This document shows positions 11,511-19,888 of a stretch of DNA of 64,000 nucleotides, in pieces (the first letter of the stretch is position 1; every line of letters starts with the position of its first letter). Source of the stretch: Gibbsiella quercinecans (lineage in GTDB: Bacteria; Pseudomonadota; Gammaproteobacteria; Enterobacterales; Enterobacteriaceae); NCBI RefSeq assembly GCF_002291425.1, contig NZ_CP014136.1, forward strand, positions 2,852,001-2,916,000, read 5' to 3'. The notes beneath the pieces were generated by a model that was given only the letters and a program-made list of their open reading frames with translations, ran no database searches and was not told the DNA's origin. The position numbers and the translations under genes are program-made.

Positions 11511-11918
11511 ATGCAGGCAAGAATCAAGTGGGTGGAAGGTTTGACGTTCCTGGGCGAATCCGCCTCCGGCCATCAGGTGTTGCTGGACGGCAACGCCGGG
11601 GAAAAAGCGCCAAGCCCAATGGAAATGGTGTTGATGTCTGTTGGCGGGTGCAGCGCGATTGACGTGGTCTCGATTCTGCAAAAAGGCCGTAACGATGTGC
11701 GTGATTGTGAGGTAAAACTGACCTCAGAGCGCCGCACGGAGGCGCCGCGCATATTTACCCATATCAACCTGCATTTTATTGTTACCGGTAAAGGGCTTAC
11801 CGATAACGTTGTTGAGCGTGCGGTGAATCTGTCGGCGGAGAAATATTGCTCGGTATCGCTGATGCTCGGTAAGGCCGCCAGCGTCACCCACAGCTTTGAA
11901 ATCCGCGCGGTGGAGTGA
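11511..11918 (+). CDS. yhfA: OsmC family protein YhfA
   Basis: The 135-residue product matches E. coli YhfA (134 aa), an OsmC/Ohr-fold protein. The family cysteines are visible in MSVGGCSAIDVVSIL and SAEKYCSVSLML, the arrangement used for peroxide reduction in Ohr/OsmC proteins. The substrate of YhfA itself is not established. ATG at 11511 follows GGAGTAACGAGT. The position opposite crp is conserved. Confidence 0.92.
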   Translation: MQARIKWVEGLTFLGESASGHQVLLDGNAGEKAPSPMEMVLMSVGGCSAIDVVSILQKGRNDVRDCEVKLTSERRTEAPRIFTHINLHFIVTGKGLTDNVVERAVNLSAEKYCSVSLMLGKAASVTHSFEIRAVE

Positions 11919-11929
11919 CGCCCAACGTA

Positions 11930-12799
11930 TTACTTGATTTTTTTCCCTTCCAACAGGCGCTGCACCAGCGGCGCCATGATCAACTCCATTGCTAGCCCCA
12001 TTTTTCCGCCCGGCACCACCAATGTATTGATATGCGAAATAAATGAACCCTGCAGCATCGCCAGCAGATAAGGGTAGTCGATCTGCTCCAGGCCGCGGAA
12101 GTGGATCACCACAAAGCTTTCATCCAGCGACGGGATCGCTTTGGCGGCGAACGGGTTGGAAGTATCCACCGTCGGCACCCGCTGGAAGTTGATATGGGTG
12201 CGTGAAAACTGGGGCGTGATGTAGTTAATGTAATCTTCCATCGAGCGAACCACGGAATCCATCACCGCTTCGCGTGAATGGCCGCGCTCGCCGGTATCGC
12301 GGATCAGTTTCTGGATCCACTCCAGGTTGACGATCGGCACCACCCCCACCAGCAAGTCGACATACCTGGCGACGTCATGATGGTCGGCGACAACGCCACC
12401 GTGCAGCCCTTCATAAAACAGCACGTCGGTGGGTTCCGGCAGGGGCTCCCAGGGGGTGAAGGTGCCTGGCACCTGGTTGTAGGGCACCGCTTCGTCGTAA
12501 GTGTGCAGGTATTTGCGCGAACGGCCGGTGCCGTGTTTGCCGTATTCAATAAAGCTTTGTTCCAGCAGGCCAAAGTCGTTGGCTTCCGGGCCGAAATAGC
12601 TGATGTGGCGGCCAAGATCGCGTGCTTTGCGGATCGCGGCGTCCATCTCCGGCCGGGTATAGCGGTGGAAGCTGTCGCCTTCCAGTTCGGCGGCGCGGAT
12701 ATTCAACTGCTGGAATATTTTGCGAAACGCCACGCTGGTGGTTGTGGTGCCGGCGCCGCTGGAGCCGGTCACCGCAATGACAGGATGTTTAGCTGACAT
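11930..12799 (-). CDS. prkB: Phosphoribulokinase-like protein PrkB
   Basis: The 289-residue product equals E. coli PrkB in length. It carries a P-loop near the N-terminus (TGSSGAGTTTT), EGDSFHRYTRPEMD, and YEGLHGGVV, all typical of the PRK/uridine kinase fold. Enterobacteria lack RuBisCO, so ribulose-5-phosphate phosphorylation is not its known physiological role. In E. coli prkB directly follows yheT-yheU; here more than 9 kb separates it from yheU, so it must have its own promoter in the 205 bp upstream. Confidence 0.92.
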   Translation of the reverse strand: MSAKHPVIAVTGSSGAGTTTTSVAFRKIFQQLNIRAAELEGDSFHRYTRPEMDAAIRKARDLGRHISYFGPEANDFGLLEQSFIEYGKHGTGRSRKYLHTYDEAVPYNQVPGTFTPWEPLPEPTDVLFYEGLHGGVVADHHDVARYVDLLVGVVPIVNLEWIQKLIRDTGERGHSREAVMDSVVRSMEDYINYITPQFSRTHINFQRVPTVDTSNPFAAKAIPSLDESFVVIHFRGLEQIDYPYLLAMLQGSFISHINTLVVPGGKMGLAMELIMAPLVQRLLEGKKIK

Positions 12800-13004
12800 A
12801 AATACCGTTCCCCGTGAGAAATCTGGCGATGTGGCCGTGCCCCGTATTCAGGCTGGCGCCACAGCCTAGCATTGTTATCACGTTTCGCGCACCGGTGTCA
12901 TCTTTGCGGCAGAGGGATGCGAAAAAAGCAACGCATCGGCGCAATTTTGCTGCTTCAACCGCAGCACGAAATTGGCGAGACTGTAAAAAAACGGGAGGAA
13001 AGCC

Positions 13005-13802
13005 ATGAACATGCCGTCGTCGCGCTGGTGGTGGGATTTATCTACACGGGAATTCAGTGAACTGGAAATGGATAAGATGGTGGCGGTGTTGCCGATCGGC
13101 GCCGTCGAGCAGCACGGCCCGCATTTGCCCGTTCGGGTGGATGCGGCGATCAATGCCGGGATAGTGCAGCGTGCGGTGGAACTGATGCCCGCTGATTTAC
13201 CGGCGTTGATTTTGCCCATGTTGCCGATTGGCAAATCCGATGAGCATTTGCACTATCCCGGCACCCTGACGTTGCCTTACGAGATTTTGGGCAAAGTGTG
13301 GTTTGAAGTGGCGAAAAGCGCCTGGCGAGCGGGGATCCGTAAACTGATTTTCTGGAATTCACATGGCGGCCAGCCGCAGTTGATGGAGATTGTCTGCCGC
13401 CAACTGCGTATTGAACTGAATATGTTTGCCGTGGGGGCCAGTTGGTTTCGCACCATTGATACCCGCGATCTCTACGCCGCTGAAGAGTTACAGCATGGTA
13501 TTCACGGTGGGGAGTCTGAAACCAGCGTGATGTTGCATCTGCACCCGGATCTGGTCCAGATGGCCTATGCGGAAAACTTTGTCTCGGCATCGGTCGCGTT
13601 GGCCGCGAAAGGGGGCATTCTGACGCCCGAAGGCGGCGTGGGTTTTGGTTGGATGGCTGAAGATTTGCACCCGGCGGGTACCACCGGCAACGCGGCTGCG
13701 GCGGATGCCGGGCGCGGCAAAACGGAAACCGAACGGGCCGCCCAGGCGTTGGTGAAGCTGATCGAGGAAGTGCGGGATTTTGACATCAGCCACCTTGGCT
13801 GA
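13005..13802 (+). CDS. Creatininase-family amidohydrolase, substrate unknown
   Basis: The 265-residue product has the fold signature of the creatininase family of binuclear-metal cyclic amidohydrolases: GAVEQHGPHLPVRVD (Glu35, His37, Asp46), FWNSHGGQPQL (His120) and IHGGESETS (Glu170). Creatininase proper opens creatinine to creatine; other family members act on formamidopyrimidines or trim peptides (MftE). The HGGQ motif after His120 is closer to the HGGN type than to true creatininase, so the name should not be read as the substrate. ATG at 13005 follows GGGAGGAAA. It faces the LysR gene tail to tail and sits beside the transporter operon, so it likely belongs to the same pathway. A 6-bp inverted repeat lies upstream (12916-12937). 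Confidence 0.85.
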   Translation: MNMPSSRWWWDLSTREFSELEMDKMVAVLPIGAVEQHGPHLPVRVDAAINAGIVQRAVELMPADLPALILPMLPIGKSDEHLHYPGTLTLPYEILGKVWFEVAKSAWRAGIRKLIFWNSHGGQPQLMEIVCRQLRIELNMFAVGASWFRTIDTRDLYAAEELQHGIHGGESETSVMLHLHPDLVQMAYAENFVSASVALAAKGGILTPEGGVGFGWMAEDLHPAGTTGNAAAADAGRGKTETERAAQALVKLIEEVRDFDISHLG

Positions 13803-13839
13803 ACATTCAGGCCACCACGCCCGCTTGCTGCCGGCGGCG

Positions 13840-14739
13840 CTAGGCCATTTGCAGCATCAGGCCTTTCATGGTTTCTGCCAGTACGCTGCCAATGGCGCTG
13901 GTGCCGCGGTTGTGACCAATCAGCATCAGCGTTTGTGTCTGTTGCGCCAATTCCCGTACCGGAATATAAATCAGACGCCCACTACGCAGATCCACGTCAA
14001 TATCGAACGGGGTGAGGAAGGTCAGCGCCTGATCCACCATCGCGGCCTGGCGCATTACCTCAATCGAGTTGGTTTCAATCACCGGCTGCGCGTTGATCAT
14101 CGCACGGGCGAAAACTTCATTGAGATACGGGCGGATCACCATACTTTTATCCGCAATCACCAGCGGATGCGGTACGCAGTCGCTTAAGCGCAGGCTGCTT
14201 TTATCCGCCAGCGGGTGGCCTGGCGCCACTACGGCACCTAATCGGCTGACCACGCTGGCGATGATGCGCAGAGTTGGCGGCAGCTCGAAATCAAATCCGA
14301 CGCCCAAATCGGCTTCGCCGGAGGCGACGGCATTGGTGATGTCTTCACCGGTGGTCATTTGCCGCAGCACCAGTTTTACGCGCGGGTTGGCGCGGCGAAA
14401 CTCGGCCGCGGTGCGCGGCACCAGATTGGCAGCCAGCCCGCTCATCATGGCTACGGTGACTTCCCCGCGCCGCAGCCCTTTCAATTCCTCAATTTTAATC
14501 TGCGCCCATTCCAGCTCTTTGAAACTCTGGCGAACATGGTGAATCAACGTCTCCCCGGCCGCCGTAAGCAACATTTTGCGCGGCAAGCGCTGAAATAGCG
14601 GCGTACCCAGCTCATCTTCCAGCGCCAGTATCTGGCGATTAATCGCCGAAGCGGAAATATGCAGGCGCGCTGCCGCTTTGCGGATCGAACCACTACGCGC
14701 AACCTCATCCAGATAAACCAGCAGGCGGTGTTGAAGCAT
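13840..14739 (-). CDS. LysR-type transcriptional regulator of the adjacent uptake/degradation operon
   Basis: The 299-residue product has an N-terminal winged helix-turn-helix (VARSGSIRKAAARLHISAS, then INRQILALEDELGTPLFQR) and a periplasmic-binding-like effector domain (about residues 90-295) with VTVAMMSGLAANLVPR and EADLGVGFDFE. The start at 14739 is chosen over one 29 codons upstream because GGAGAA precedes it with good spacing and LysR proteins begin a few residues before the helix-turn-helix. It is divergent from the BMP operon with a 110-bp gap holding a T-N11-A palindrome. It probably activates the operon in response to the imported compound or a breakdown product. Confidence 0.9.
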   Translation of the reverse strand: MLQHRLLVYLDEVARSGSIRKAAARLHISASAINRQILALEDELGTPLFQRLPRKMLLTAAGETLIHHVRQSFKELEWAQIKIEELKGLRRGEVTVAMMSGLAANLVPRTAAEFRRANPRVKLVLRQMTTGEDITNAVASGEADLGVGFDFELPPTLRIIASVVSRLGAVVAPGHPLADKSSLRLSDCVPHPLVIADKSMVIRPYLNEVFARAMINAQPVIETNSIEVMRQAAMVDQALTFLTPFDIDVDLRSGRLIYIPVRELAQQTQTLMLIGHNRGTSAIGSVLAETMKGLMLQMA

Positions 14740-14754
14740 GTCTTCTCCATGCGT

Positions 14755-14767
14755 TGCCTTTAAGGCA
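14755..14767. promoter_or_regulatory. LysR box (T-N11-A palindrome)
   Basis: TGCCTTTAAGGCA is a perfect 6-1-6 palindrome with the T-N11-A form of LysR-type recognition sites. It lies 15 bp from the lysR start and 82 bp before the binding-protein gene, suitable for autorepression and divergent activation. A direct repeat ACGAAAAT at 14777-14784 and 14801-14808 may be the activation half of the site. Confidence 0.5.
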
Positions 14768-14849
14768 TCGCTAAGTACGAAAATATGTGCTTTTAAGGTA
14801 ACGAAAATCGCGTCATAACTGAACAAAATTTACGCGGAGGGGCATCAAA

Positions 14850-15857
14850 ATGGCAGATTTAAGTCGCAGGGGATTCGCAAAAATGCTGGCGGGCGCGGTG
14901 TTGCTTCCAACACTGGCGCCGCTGCTGTCGGCCAGAGCGCAGGCGGCGGAAAAGGACATCAAGGTGGCGTTGCTGCTACCGGGCTCGATTGCCGACGGTG
15001 GCTGGAGCATGCTGGCTTATCAGGGGCTGCAGGCGCTGAAACAAGCCGGCTATGGCGTGGCGTACAGCGAAAGCGTCTCCCAGGCGCAGATGGATCAAGT
15101 GATCCGCGGCTATGCCGATGATGGCTACACGCTGATTATCGGTCACAGTTTTGAATACGGTTCTGCGTTTGCCGAGATTGCACCGGACTATCCCGACACT
15201 TACTTTTTTGCCTCTACGTTTAAGCCGGCGGAAAACACGCCAGACAACGTGGAATACGTCAATCTGGCCTATCTGCAGGCGGCCTGGGGCGCAGGGGCGC
15301 TGGCCGCGTTGATCTCTGAAAAGGGCAAAGCCGTGGGTTTTGTCGGCGGCGGTGATAACCCGACGCAGCAGGCCATGATGCGCGCGTTTATTCAGGGCGC
15401 GGAGAAAACCCGCCCGGGTATTAAAGGGCTGGGGGTCGTCACCGGCGATTACGACAATGCGGCGAAAGGGCGAGAAGCGGCCACGACCATGATCGGTAAC
15501 GGCGCCGACGTGATCTGGCATGCGGCGGATGTTACCGGCCTGGGCGCGCTGCAGGGCGCGGCGGCGGCAAAAGTGAAAGCGATCGGCTGTTATGCCGATC
15601 AGAAAGACGTTGCCCCCGGTTTTATCGCCTGCAGCTTCAAGCAGAACCTGGACTGGATGGTGGAACAGGTTGGCGAATCGGTGGCGAACAAGGCCTTTCT
15701 CGGCGGAAAAGAGTGGGGCCCCAGCGTCGCCCAGGCCTGGTCAGTGGTGCACGGCAGCGAGCCGTTTGATAGCCGGTTAGTGAGTGCGAGCGCCTGGCAG
15801 CAGTTCCAGACGATATGGCAACAGTTGGACAAAGGTACGTTGGTGCCAAAAGTTTGA
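14850..15857 (+). CDS. BMP-family ABC transporter substrate-binding protein with Tat-type signal
   Basis: The 335-residue product is a basic membrane protein (BMP/PnrA) family ligand-binding protein (KVALLLPGSIADGGWSMLAY, IIGHSFEYGSAFAEIAPDYP, VGFVGGGDNPTQQAMMRAFIQGA). Family members such as PnrA bind purine nucleosides. The N-terminus is LSRRGFAKML followed by a hydrophobic stretch and ARAQA, which fits the twin-arginine consensus S-R-R-x-F-x-K and suggests folded export. There is no lipobox Cys. ATG at 14850 follows GGAGGGGC. It heads an apparent seven-gene operon (binding protein, ATPase, two permeases, cupin, amidase, amidohydrolase). Confidence 0.9.
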   Translation: MADLSRRGFAKMLAGAVLLPTLAPLLSARAQAAEKDIKVALLLPGSIADGGWSMLAYQGLQALKQAGYGVAYSESVSQAQMDQVIRGYADDGYTLIIGHSFEYGSAFAEIAPDYPDTYFFASTFKPAENTPDNVEYVNLAYLQAAWGAGALAALISEKGKAVGFVGGGDNPTQQAMMRAFIQGAEKTRPGIKGLGVVTGDYDNAAKGREAATTMIGNGADVIWHAADVTGLGALQGAAAAKVKAIGCYADQKDVAPGFIACSFKQNLDWMVEQVGESVANKAFLGGKEWGPSVAQAWSVVHGSEPFDSRLVSASAWQQFQTIWQQLDKGTLVPKV

Positions 15858-15873
15858 CTTGAGGAGGCGCAGC

Positions 15874-17427
15874 TTGACGGTGGCTACGGCGGCGGTGCGC
15901 GTCGCGCTGAACAATATTACCAAACGCTTTGCGCGCGTGACGGCCAATGACGGTGTGTCAATGGCCGTCAGGGCTGGCGAGATTCATGCCCTGTTGGGCG
16001 AGAACGGCGCGGGTAAAAGCACGCTGATGCAGATTCTCTACGGCTTATACCATCCGGATGCCGGTGAAATCATTGTGGATGGGCAGCCGGTGCAATTACG
16101 CGATCCCAGCGACGCGATAGCCTGTGGCATCGGCATGGTACATCAGGAATTCATGCTGGTTCAGCCGATGAGCGTTGTCGAGAATGTGGTGCTGGGCCTG
16201 AAAGAAAGCGCCTGGGGCCGGCTCGATTTGTCTGCGGCCGCCGCACGTTTACAGGCTCTGTCTGCGCGGCACGGTTTGGCGGTCGATCCCTGGGCGAAAG
16301 TTCATCACCTGCCGATTGGGGTACAGCAGCGCGTTGAAATACTCAAGCTGCTCTACCGCGATGCCCAGGTGTTGATCCTGGATGAACCGACCGCAGTGCT
16401 GACCCCGCAGGAAAAAGCCGGGCTGTTTGCCACGCTGCGCTCGCTGCGCGCCGAAGGGCGTTCGGTGATCATTGTTACGCATAAGCTTTACGAAATCATG
16501 GCGATAGCCGATCGGGTATCGGTGATGCGTGCCGGAAAAATGGTAGAGACGGTTGCGGTGAGCGCCACTTCGGAAACCGATCTGGCGCGGCGTATGGTTG
16601 GGCGCGATGTGGTGCTACGGGTGGATAAGGCGCCCTGTAAAACCGGGGCGAACGTTTTGCATGTCGATAACATCGCGCTGCGCGATGAGAGTGGGCGGCA
16701 GAAAATATGGCGGGTGTCGCTGAAAGTCGCCGCCGGGGAAATTCTTGGTATCGCCGGTGTGGATGGTAATGGCCAGTCGGAATTGGCGGATGCCTTACTT
16801 AATCTGCGCGCCATAGAGGCGGGGCGGATTTGGTTGGGTGGGGAAGATATTACCCAGGCGTCGCCGGCGCAGCGACGGGCCAAAGGTATTGGCTTTATTC
16901 CTGCCGATCGGCGTGGTGTGGGCTCTGTGACTGCGTTGTCGATCATTGATAACGCCATGTTGGGCGCACAGCGCAGCTTTACCCGGGCGCGCGGCTGGTT
17001 GCTGGACCGCAAAAAAATGGCGCAGCATGCACAGTCGATTATTGCGCATTTTCAGGTGCACACGCCCGATGCGGAGTTTGAAGCCGGAAAACTTTCCGGC
17101 GGCAATCTGCAGAAACTGATCCTGGGGCGTGAAGTGGCGCGAACCCCACGTTTGTTAGTGGTGGAGCAACCCACTCGCGGCCTGGACGTTGGCGCTGTAC
17201 AGGCTGTATGGCAGGGGTTATTGGCAGCGCGCGACAGCGGCTGTGCCATTCTGATGATTTCGGCGGAGTTGGAAGAGATCCTGAACCTTTCCGATCGCAT
17301 TGCGGTGATGTATGGCGGCCAGATCGCCGGCGTACTGGATGCTCGCGAAGCCACGGCGGAAAAATTGGGTGAGCTGATGGCCGGCGGCAAGTTCAGCGAG
17401 GAGGCCGTAGATGAAAACGCTGCTTGA
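15874..17427 (+). CDS. BMP-type ABC transporter ATP-binding protein (two ATPase domains)
   Basis: The 517-residue product has two fused nucleotide-binding domains, the layout of sugar and nucleoside importers. The first has Walker A GENGAGKST and Walker B VLILDEPTAVLTPQE. The second has a degenerate Walker A (GVDGNGQSE), signature LSGGNLQKLILGREVA and VVEQPTRGLD, as is normal for the family. A TTG at 15874 is chosen as start because AGGAGG (15862-15867) lies 6 bases before it; a GTG at 15880 is an alternative. The 3' end overlaps the first permease by 17 bp. Confidence 0.9.
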   Translation: MTVATAAVRVALNNITKRFARVTANDGVSMAVRAGEIHALLGENGAGKSTLMQILYGLYHPDAGEIIVDGQPVQLRDPSDAIACGIGMVHQEFMLVQPMSVVENVVLGLKESAWGRLDLSAAAARLQALSARHGLAVDPWAKVHHLPIGVQQRVEILKLLYRDAQVLILDEPTAVLTPQEKAGLFATLRSLRAEGRSVIIVTHKLYEIMAIADRVSVMRAGKMVETVAVSATSETDLARRMVGRDVVLRVDKAPCKTGANVLHVDNIALRDESGRQKIWRVSLKVAAGEILGIAGVDGNGQSELADALLNLRAIEAGRIWLGGEDITQASPAQRRAKGIGFIPADRRGVGSVTALSIIDNAMLGAQRSFTRARGWLLDRKKMAQHAQSIIAHFQVHTPDAEFEAGKLSGGNLQKLILGREVARTPRLLVVEQPTRGLDVGAVQAVWQGLLAARDSGCAILMISAELEEILNLSDRIAVMYGGQIAGVLDAREATAEKLGELMAGGKFSEEAVDENAA

Positions 17428-18526
17428 AAAACGCCTTGCCCCAGCCGATTCCGCCCTGGCGATTACCTCAACCAGCCTGGGCGCCATTCTGGCGGCATTT
17501 TTCCTGGCCGGTTTACTGTTTATTCCCTTCGGCGGCAATCCGATAACCGCCTATGGCTTTTTGTTCAGTGAAGCCTTCGGCACGCTGCGCGGCTTTGGCC
17601 TGACGCTGGTGCAAAGTACGCCGCTGATCCTGATCGCGCTGGCCACCATTGTTATTTGGCGTGCCGGGCTTGGTTACATCGGCTTTGAAGGGTGCTTTCT
17701 TGTGGGGGCGGCGGTCGCCAGTTGGATGGCGTTGGCAGGCACGCCGCAGGGGCTCCCCTGGGCGTTGCCCGTTTGGGCCTATTGGCCATTGGTACTGATC
17801 TCGGCTTTTCTTGCCGGCGCATTATGGGCCGGGTGGGTTGGCGCGCTGCGGGTGCGCTTTGGCGGCAACGATGTGCTGATTTCACTGATGGCCAATTATG
17901 TGGCGATTTTCCTGGTGCAGTATCTGGTTTCCGGGCCGATGCGTGCGCCGGGCGATCTGCCGCAAACGCCGCGTTTGCCGGTGGATAGTTGGCTAGCCTA
18001 TCTGATGCCAGGTATGCGGGCGCATTGGGGCATCGCCATTGCGTTAGTCGCCACCCTGTTTGTGTGGTGGTTGATACGCGCGACGCCCGCCGGTTATGAA
18101 ATTATTGTCAGCGGATTGAACCCCAAAGCGGCGCGCTACGGCGGCATTCAGGTTGGCCAACGGCAGATGAGCGCGGTGTTTTTGGGGGGCGGCCTGGCCG
18201 CGCTGGCGGGGCTGTGTGCGGTATTGGGCGTACAGCACCGCCTGATGGAGGGGCTTTCCGGCGGCGTTGGCTTTATTGGCGTGGTCGTGGCGTTATTGGC
18301 CCGGCTCAACCCTGTGCTGGTCATCCCCACCGCGATCCTTTACGGCGGCCTTGAAGTTGGCGGCAGCGCCATGCAGCGCCAAAGCGGGCTGCCGACTTCG
18401 GTGGTGCTGATCCTGCAAAGCCTGGTGGTGCTGCTGATCCTAGCCGGCGATGTGTTGCGTTATTACCGCTTGCGGTGGCCGGGCCAACGCCCGTCAGCAA
18501 CGCAGTTATCGGGGGATAGGCCATGA
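17411..18526 (+). CDS. BMP-type ABC transporter permease 1
   Basis: The 371-residue product is a multi-helix inner-membrane permease of the BPD_transp_2 family, the same family as nucleoside importer subunits such as YufP. Conserved parts include GYIGFEGCFLVGAAVASW, ALRVRFGGNDVLISLMANY (the motif around the coupling region), and GLNPKAARYGGIQVGQRQMSAVFLGGGLAAL. It overlaps the ATPase gene by 17 bp and the next permease by 4 bp (ATGA), so the three are translationally coupled. Confidence 0.9.
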   Translation: MKTLLEKRLAPADSALAITSTSLGAILAAFFLAGLLFIPFGGNPITAYGFLFSEAFGTLRGFGLTLVQSTPLILIALATIVIWRAGLGYIGFEGCFLVGAAVASWMALAGTPQGLPWALPVWAYWPLVLISAFLAGALWAGWVGALRVRFGGNDVLISLMANYVAIFLVQYLVSGPMRAPGDLPQTPRLPVDSWLAYLMPGMRAHWGIAIALVATLFVWWLIRATPAGYEIIVSGLNPKAARYGGIQVGQRQMSAVFLGGGLAALAGLCAVLGVQHRLMEGLSGGVGFIGVVVALLARLNPVLVIPTAILYGGLEVGGSAMQRQSGLPTSVVLILQSLVVLLILAGDVLRYYRLRWPGQRPSATQLSGDRP

Positions 18527-19461
18527 GTGAGCTGGCGCATATTGATGCCGCGTTTTTAATCACCTGGCTGGCGGCGGCGGTCAGGCTGGCTGGCCCGGTG
18601 CTGTTGGCCGCGCTGGGGGAAATTTATGCCGAGCGCGCCGGGGTGCTGAATATCGGCATTGAAGGCACGATCTTAATGGGTGCCCTGGGAAGTTATATGG
18701 TCGCCGTCTTCAGCGGTTCAACGGCCCTGGGGTTTATCGCCGGTGGTGTAGCCGGCCTGGTGGTTGGGGTGTTGCTGGCCATGCTCTATCTGCGTGCGCA
18801 CGCCAGCCAAATCGTCGTTGGCATCGTTTTTAATATTCTGGCCGCTGGCATCGCGACCTGGACCTATTCGCTGGTGATGGGCAACGCCTCTTCACCCACC
18901 ATCAGCATGCTTGAGCCGCTGCAAATTCCACTGTTATCCGCCATTCCAGCAATTGGGCCGGTGCTGTTTTCCCAGCCTTTGCCGCTGTATATCACGCTGT
19001 TGCTGGTGGCTGTCGCCCATTATGGCCTGTTTCATACCCGTTTTGGTTTATCGCTGCGCGCCGTGGGGGAGAACCCCCGCGCTGCCCATGCGGCGGGGCT
19101 CAATGTGTTGCGGATCCGCACCTGGGGCGTGTTGCTCTCATGTGTGGGCGCCGGGCTGGCGGGGAGTTACCTGGTGACCGCGCAGATTGGCCTGTTCCGC
19201 GACAATATTGTCAGCGGCCAAGGGTTCATCGCACTCGCAATCGTCATTTTTGGCCGCTGGAGCCCGGTAAAAGCGCTGATTGCCGCCTTTGTCTTTGGTG
19301 CCGCCGATGCGCTCCAGCTTTCCCTACAACTGTTTGAAAGCACGCTACCGCCACAGTTACTGCTGGCGTTGCCCTATCTGCTCACCATTCTGGCGATGTC
19401 CGGCGTGGTGGGGCGCACGGTGCAACCGGGCGCATTGACTCAACCTTATCGCAAGGAGTAA
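18523..19461 (+). CDS. BMP-type ABC transporter permease 2
   Basis: The 312-residue product is the second BPD_transp_2 permease (like YufQ). It shows YAERAGVLNIGIEGTILMGAL, ASQIVVGIVFNILAAGIATW and GENPRAAHAAGLNVLRIRTWGV, all typical of this half of the heterodimer. It overlaps permease 1 by 4 bp. AAGGAG for the next gene is inside its last codons. Confidence 0.9.
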   Translation: MSELAHIDAAFLITWLAAAVRLAGPVLLAALGEIYAERAGVLNIGIEGTILMGALGSYMVAVFSGSTALGFIAGGVAGLVVGVLLAMLYLRAHASQIVVGIVFNILAAGIATWTYSLVMGNASSPTISMLEPLQIPLLSAIPAIGPVLFSQPLPLYITLLLVAVAHYGLFHTRFGLSLRAVGENPRAAHAAGLNVLRIRTWGVLLSCVGAGLAGSYLVTAQIGLFRDNIVSGQGFIALAIVIFGRWSPVKALIAAFVFGAADALQLSLQLFESTLPPQLLLALPYLLTILAMSGVVGRTVQPGALTQPYRKE

Positions 19462-19464
19462 TGG

Positions 19465-19887
19465 ATGAATAGCTTCCGTCTGACCAACGCGGCCGATGCG
19501 CAGGTATTCCGTATCAGCCCGAACGACACCAACTATTTCGCCGTCCTGTTCGATCGGCAGCAGGACGGTATTGATAACATTTTTGTGGTGGAAATTTTCA
19601 CGGTTGGCGGTGCGACGCCGCCCAATGAACACCCGCATGCGCACGAGTTTTTCTATGTTTTGCATGGCGAAGGCGTGGCGAGCTGCAACGGTGATGAGGT
19701 GGCGATTCGCCAGGGGGATGCGCTGTTACTGCACCCGGGCAATGAACACCTGATCCGTAACACCGGCAGCGGCAAACTGTATACCTTAACCGTGATGACG
19801 CCGAACGAAGGTTTTGCTGAACTGATTCGCAGCGGCGAGCCAATGCAGCTTGATGAAGAAGACTTACGGGTATTGATTGGAGGGTGA
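19465..19887 (+). CDS. Cupin-domain protein
   Basis: The 140-residue product is a single-domain cupin. Motif 1 is seen as PNEHPHAHEFFYVLHGEGVASCNGD (His, His, Glu metal ligands) and motif 2 as GDALLLHPGNEHLIRNTG (distal His). The metal-binding residues are intact, so it may be enzymatic or a small-molecule sensor; the sequence does not say which. It starts 3 bp after the permease and ends 1 bp before the next gene, so it belongs to the operon. Confidence 0.85.
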   Translation: MNSFRLTNAADAQVFRISPNDTNYFAVLFDRQQDGIDNIFVVEIFTVGGATPPNEHPHAHEFFYVLHGEGVASCNGDEVAIRQGDALLLHPGNEHLIRNTGSGKLYTLTVMTPNEGFAELIRSGEPMQLDEEDLRVLIGG

Positions 19888-19888
19888 T

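Noticed and set aside
11219-11527. A 102-codon reverse frame between crp and yhfA
   Set aside because: Its start lies inside yhfA, there is no ribosome-binding site, and the composition is not clearly coding.
12814-13008. A 64-codon forward frame between prkB and the creatininase-type gene
   Set aside because: It ends across the next start codon, and the sequence looks random and Arg-rich.
13005-13802. A mycofactocin maturation gene (MftE)
   Set aside because: The fold is similar, but no precursor peptide, radical SAM or other mft genes are nearby.
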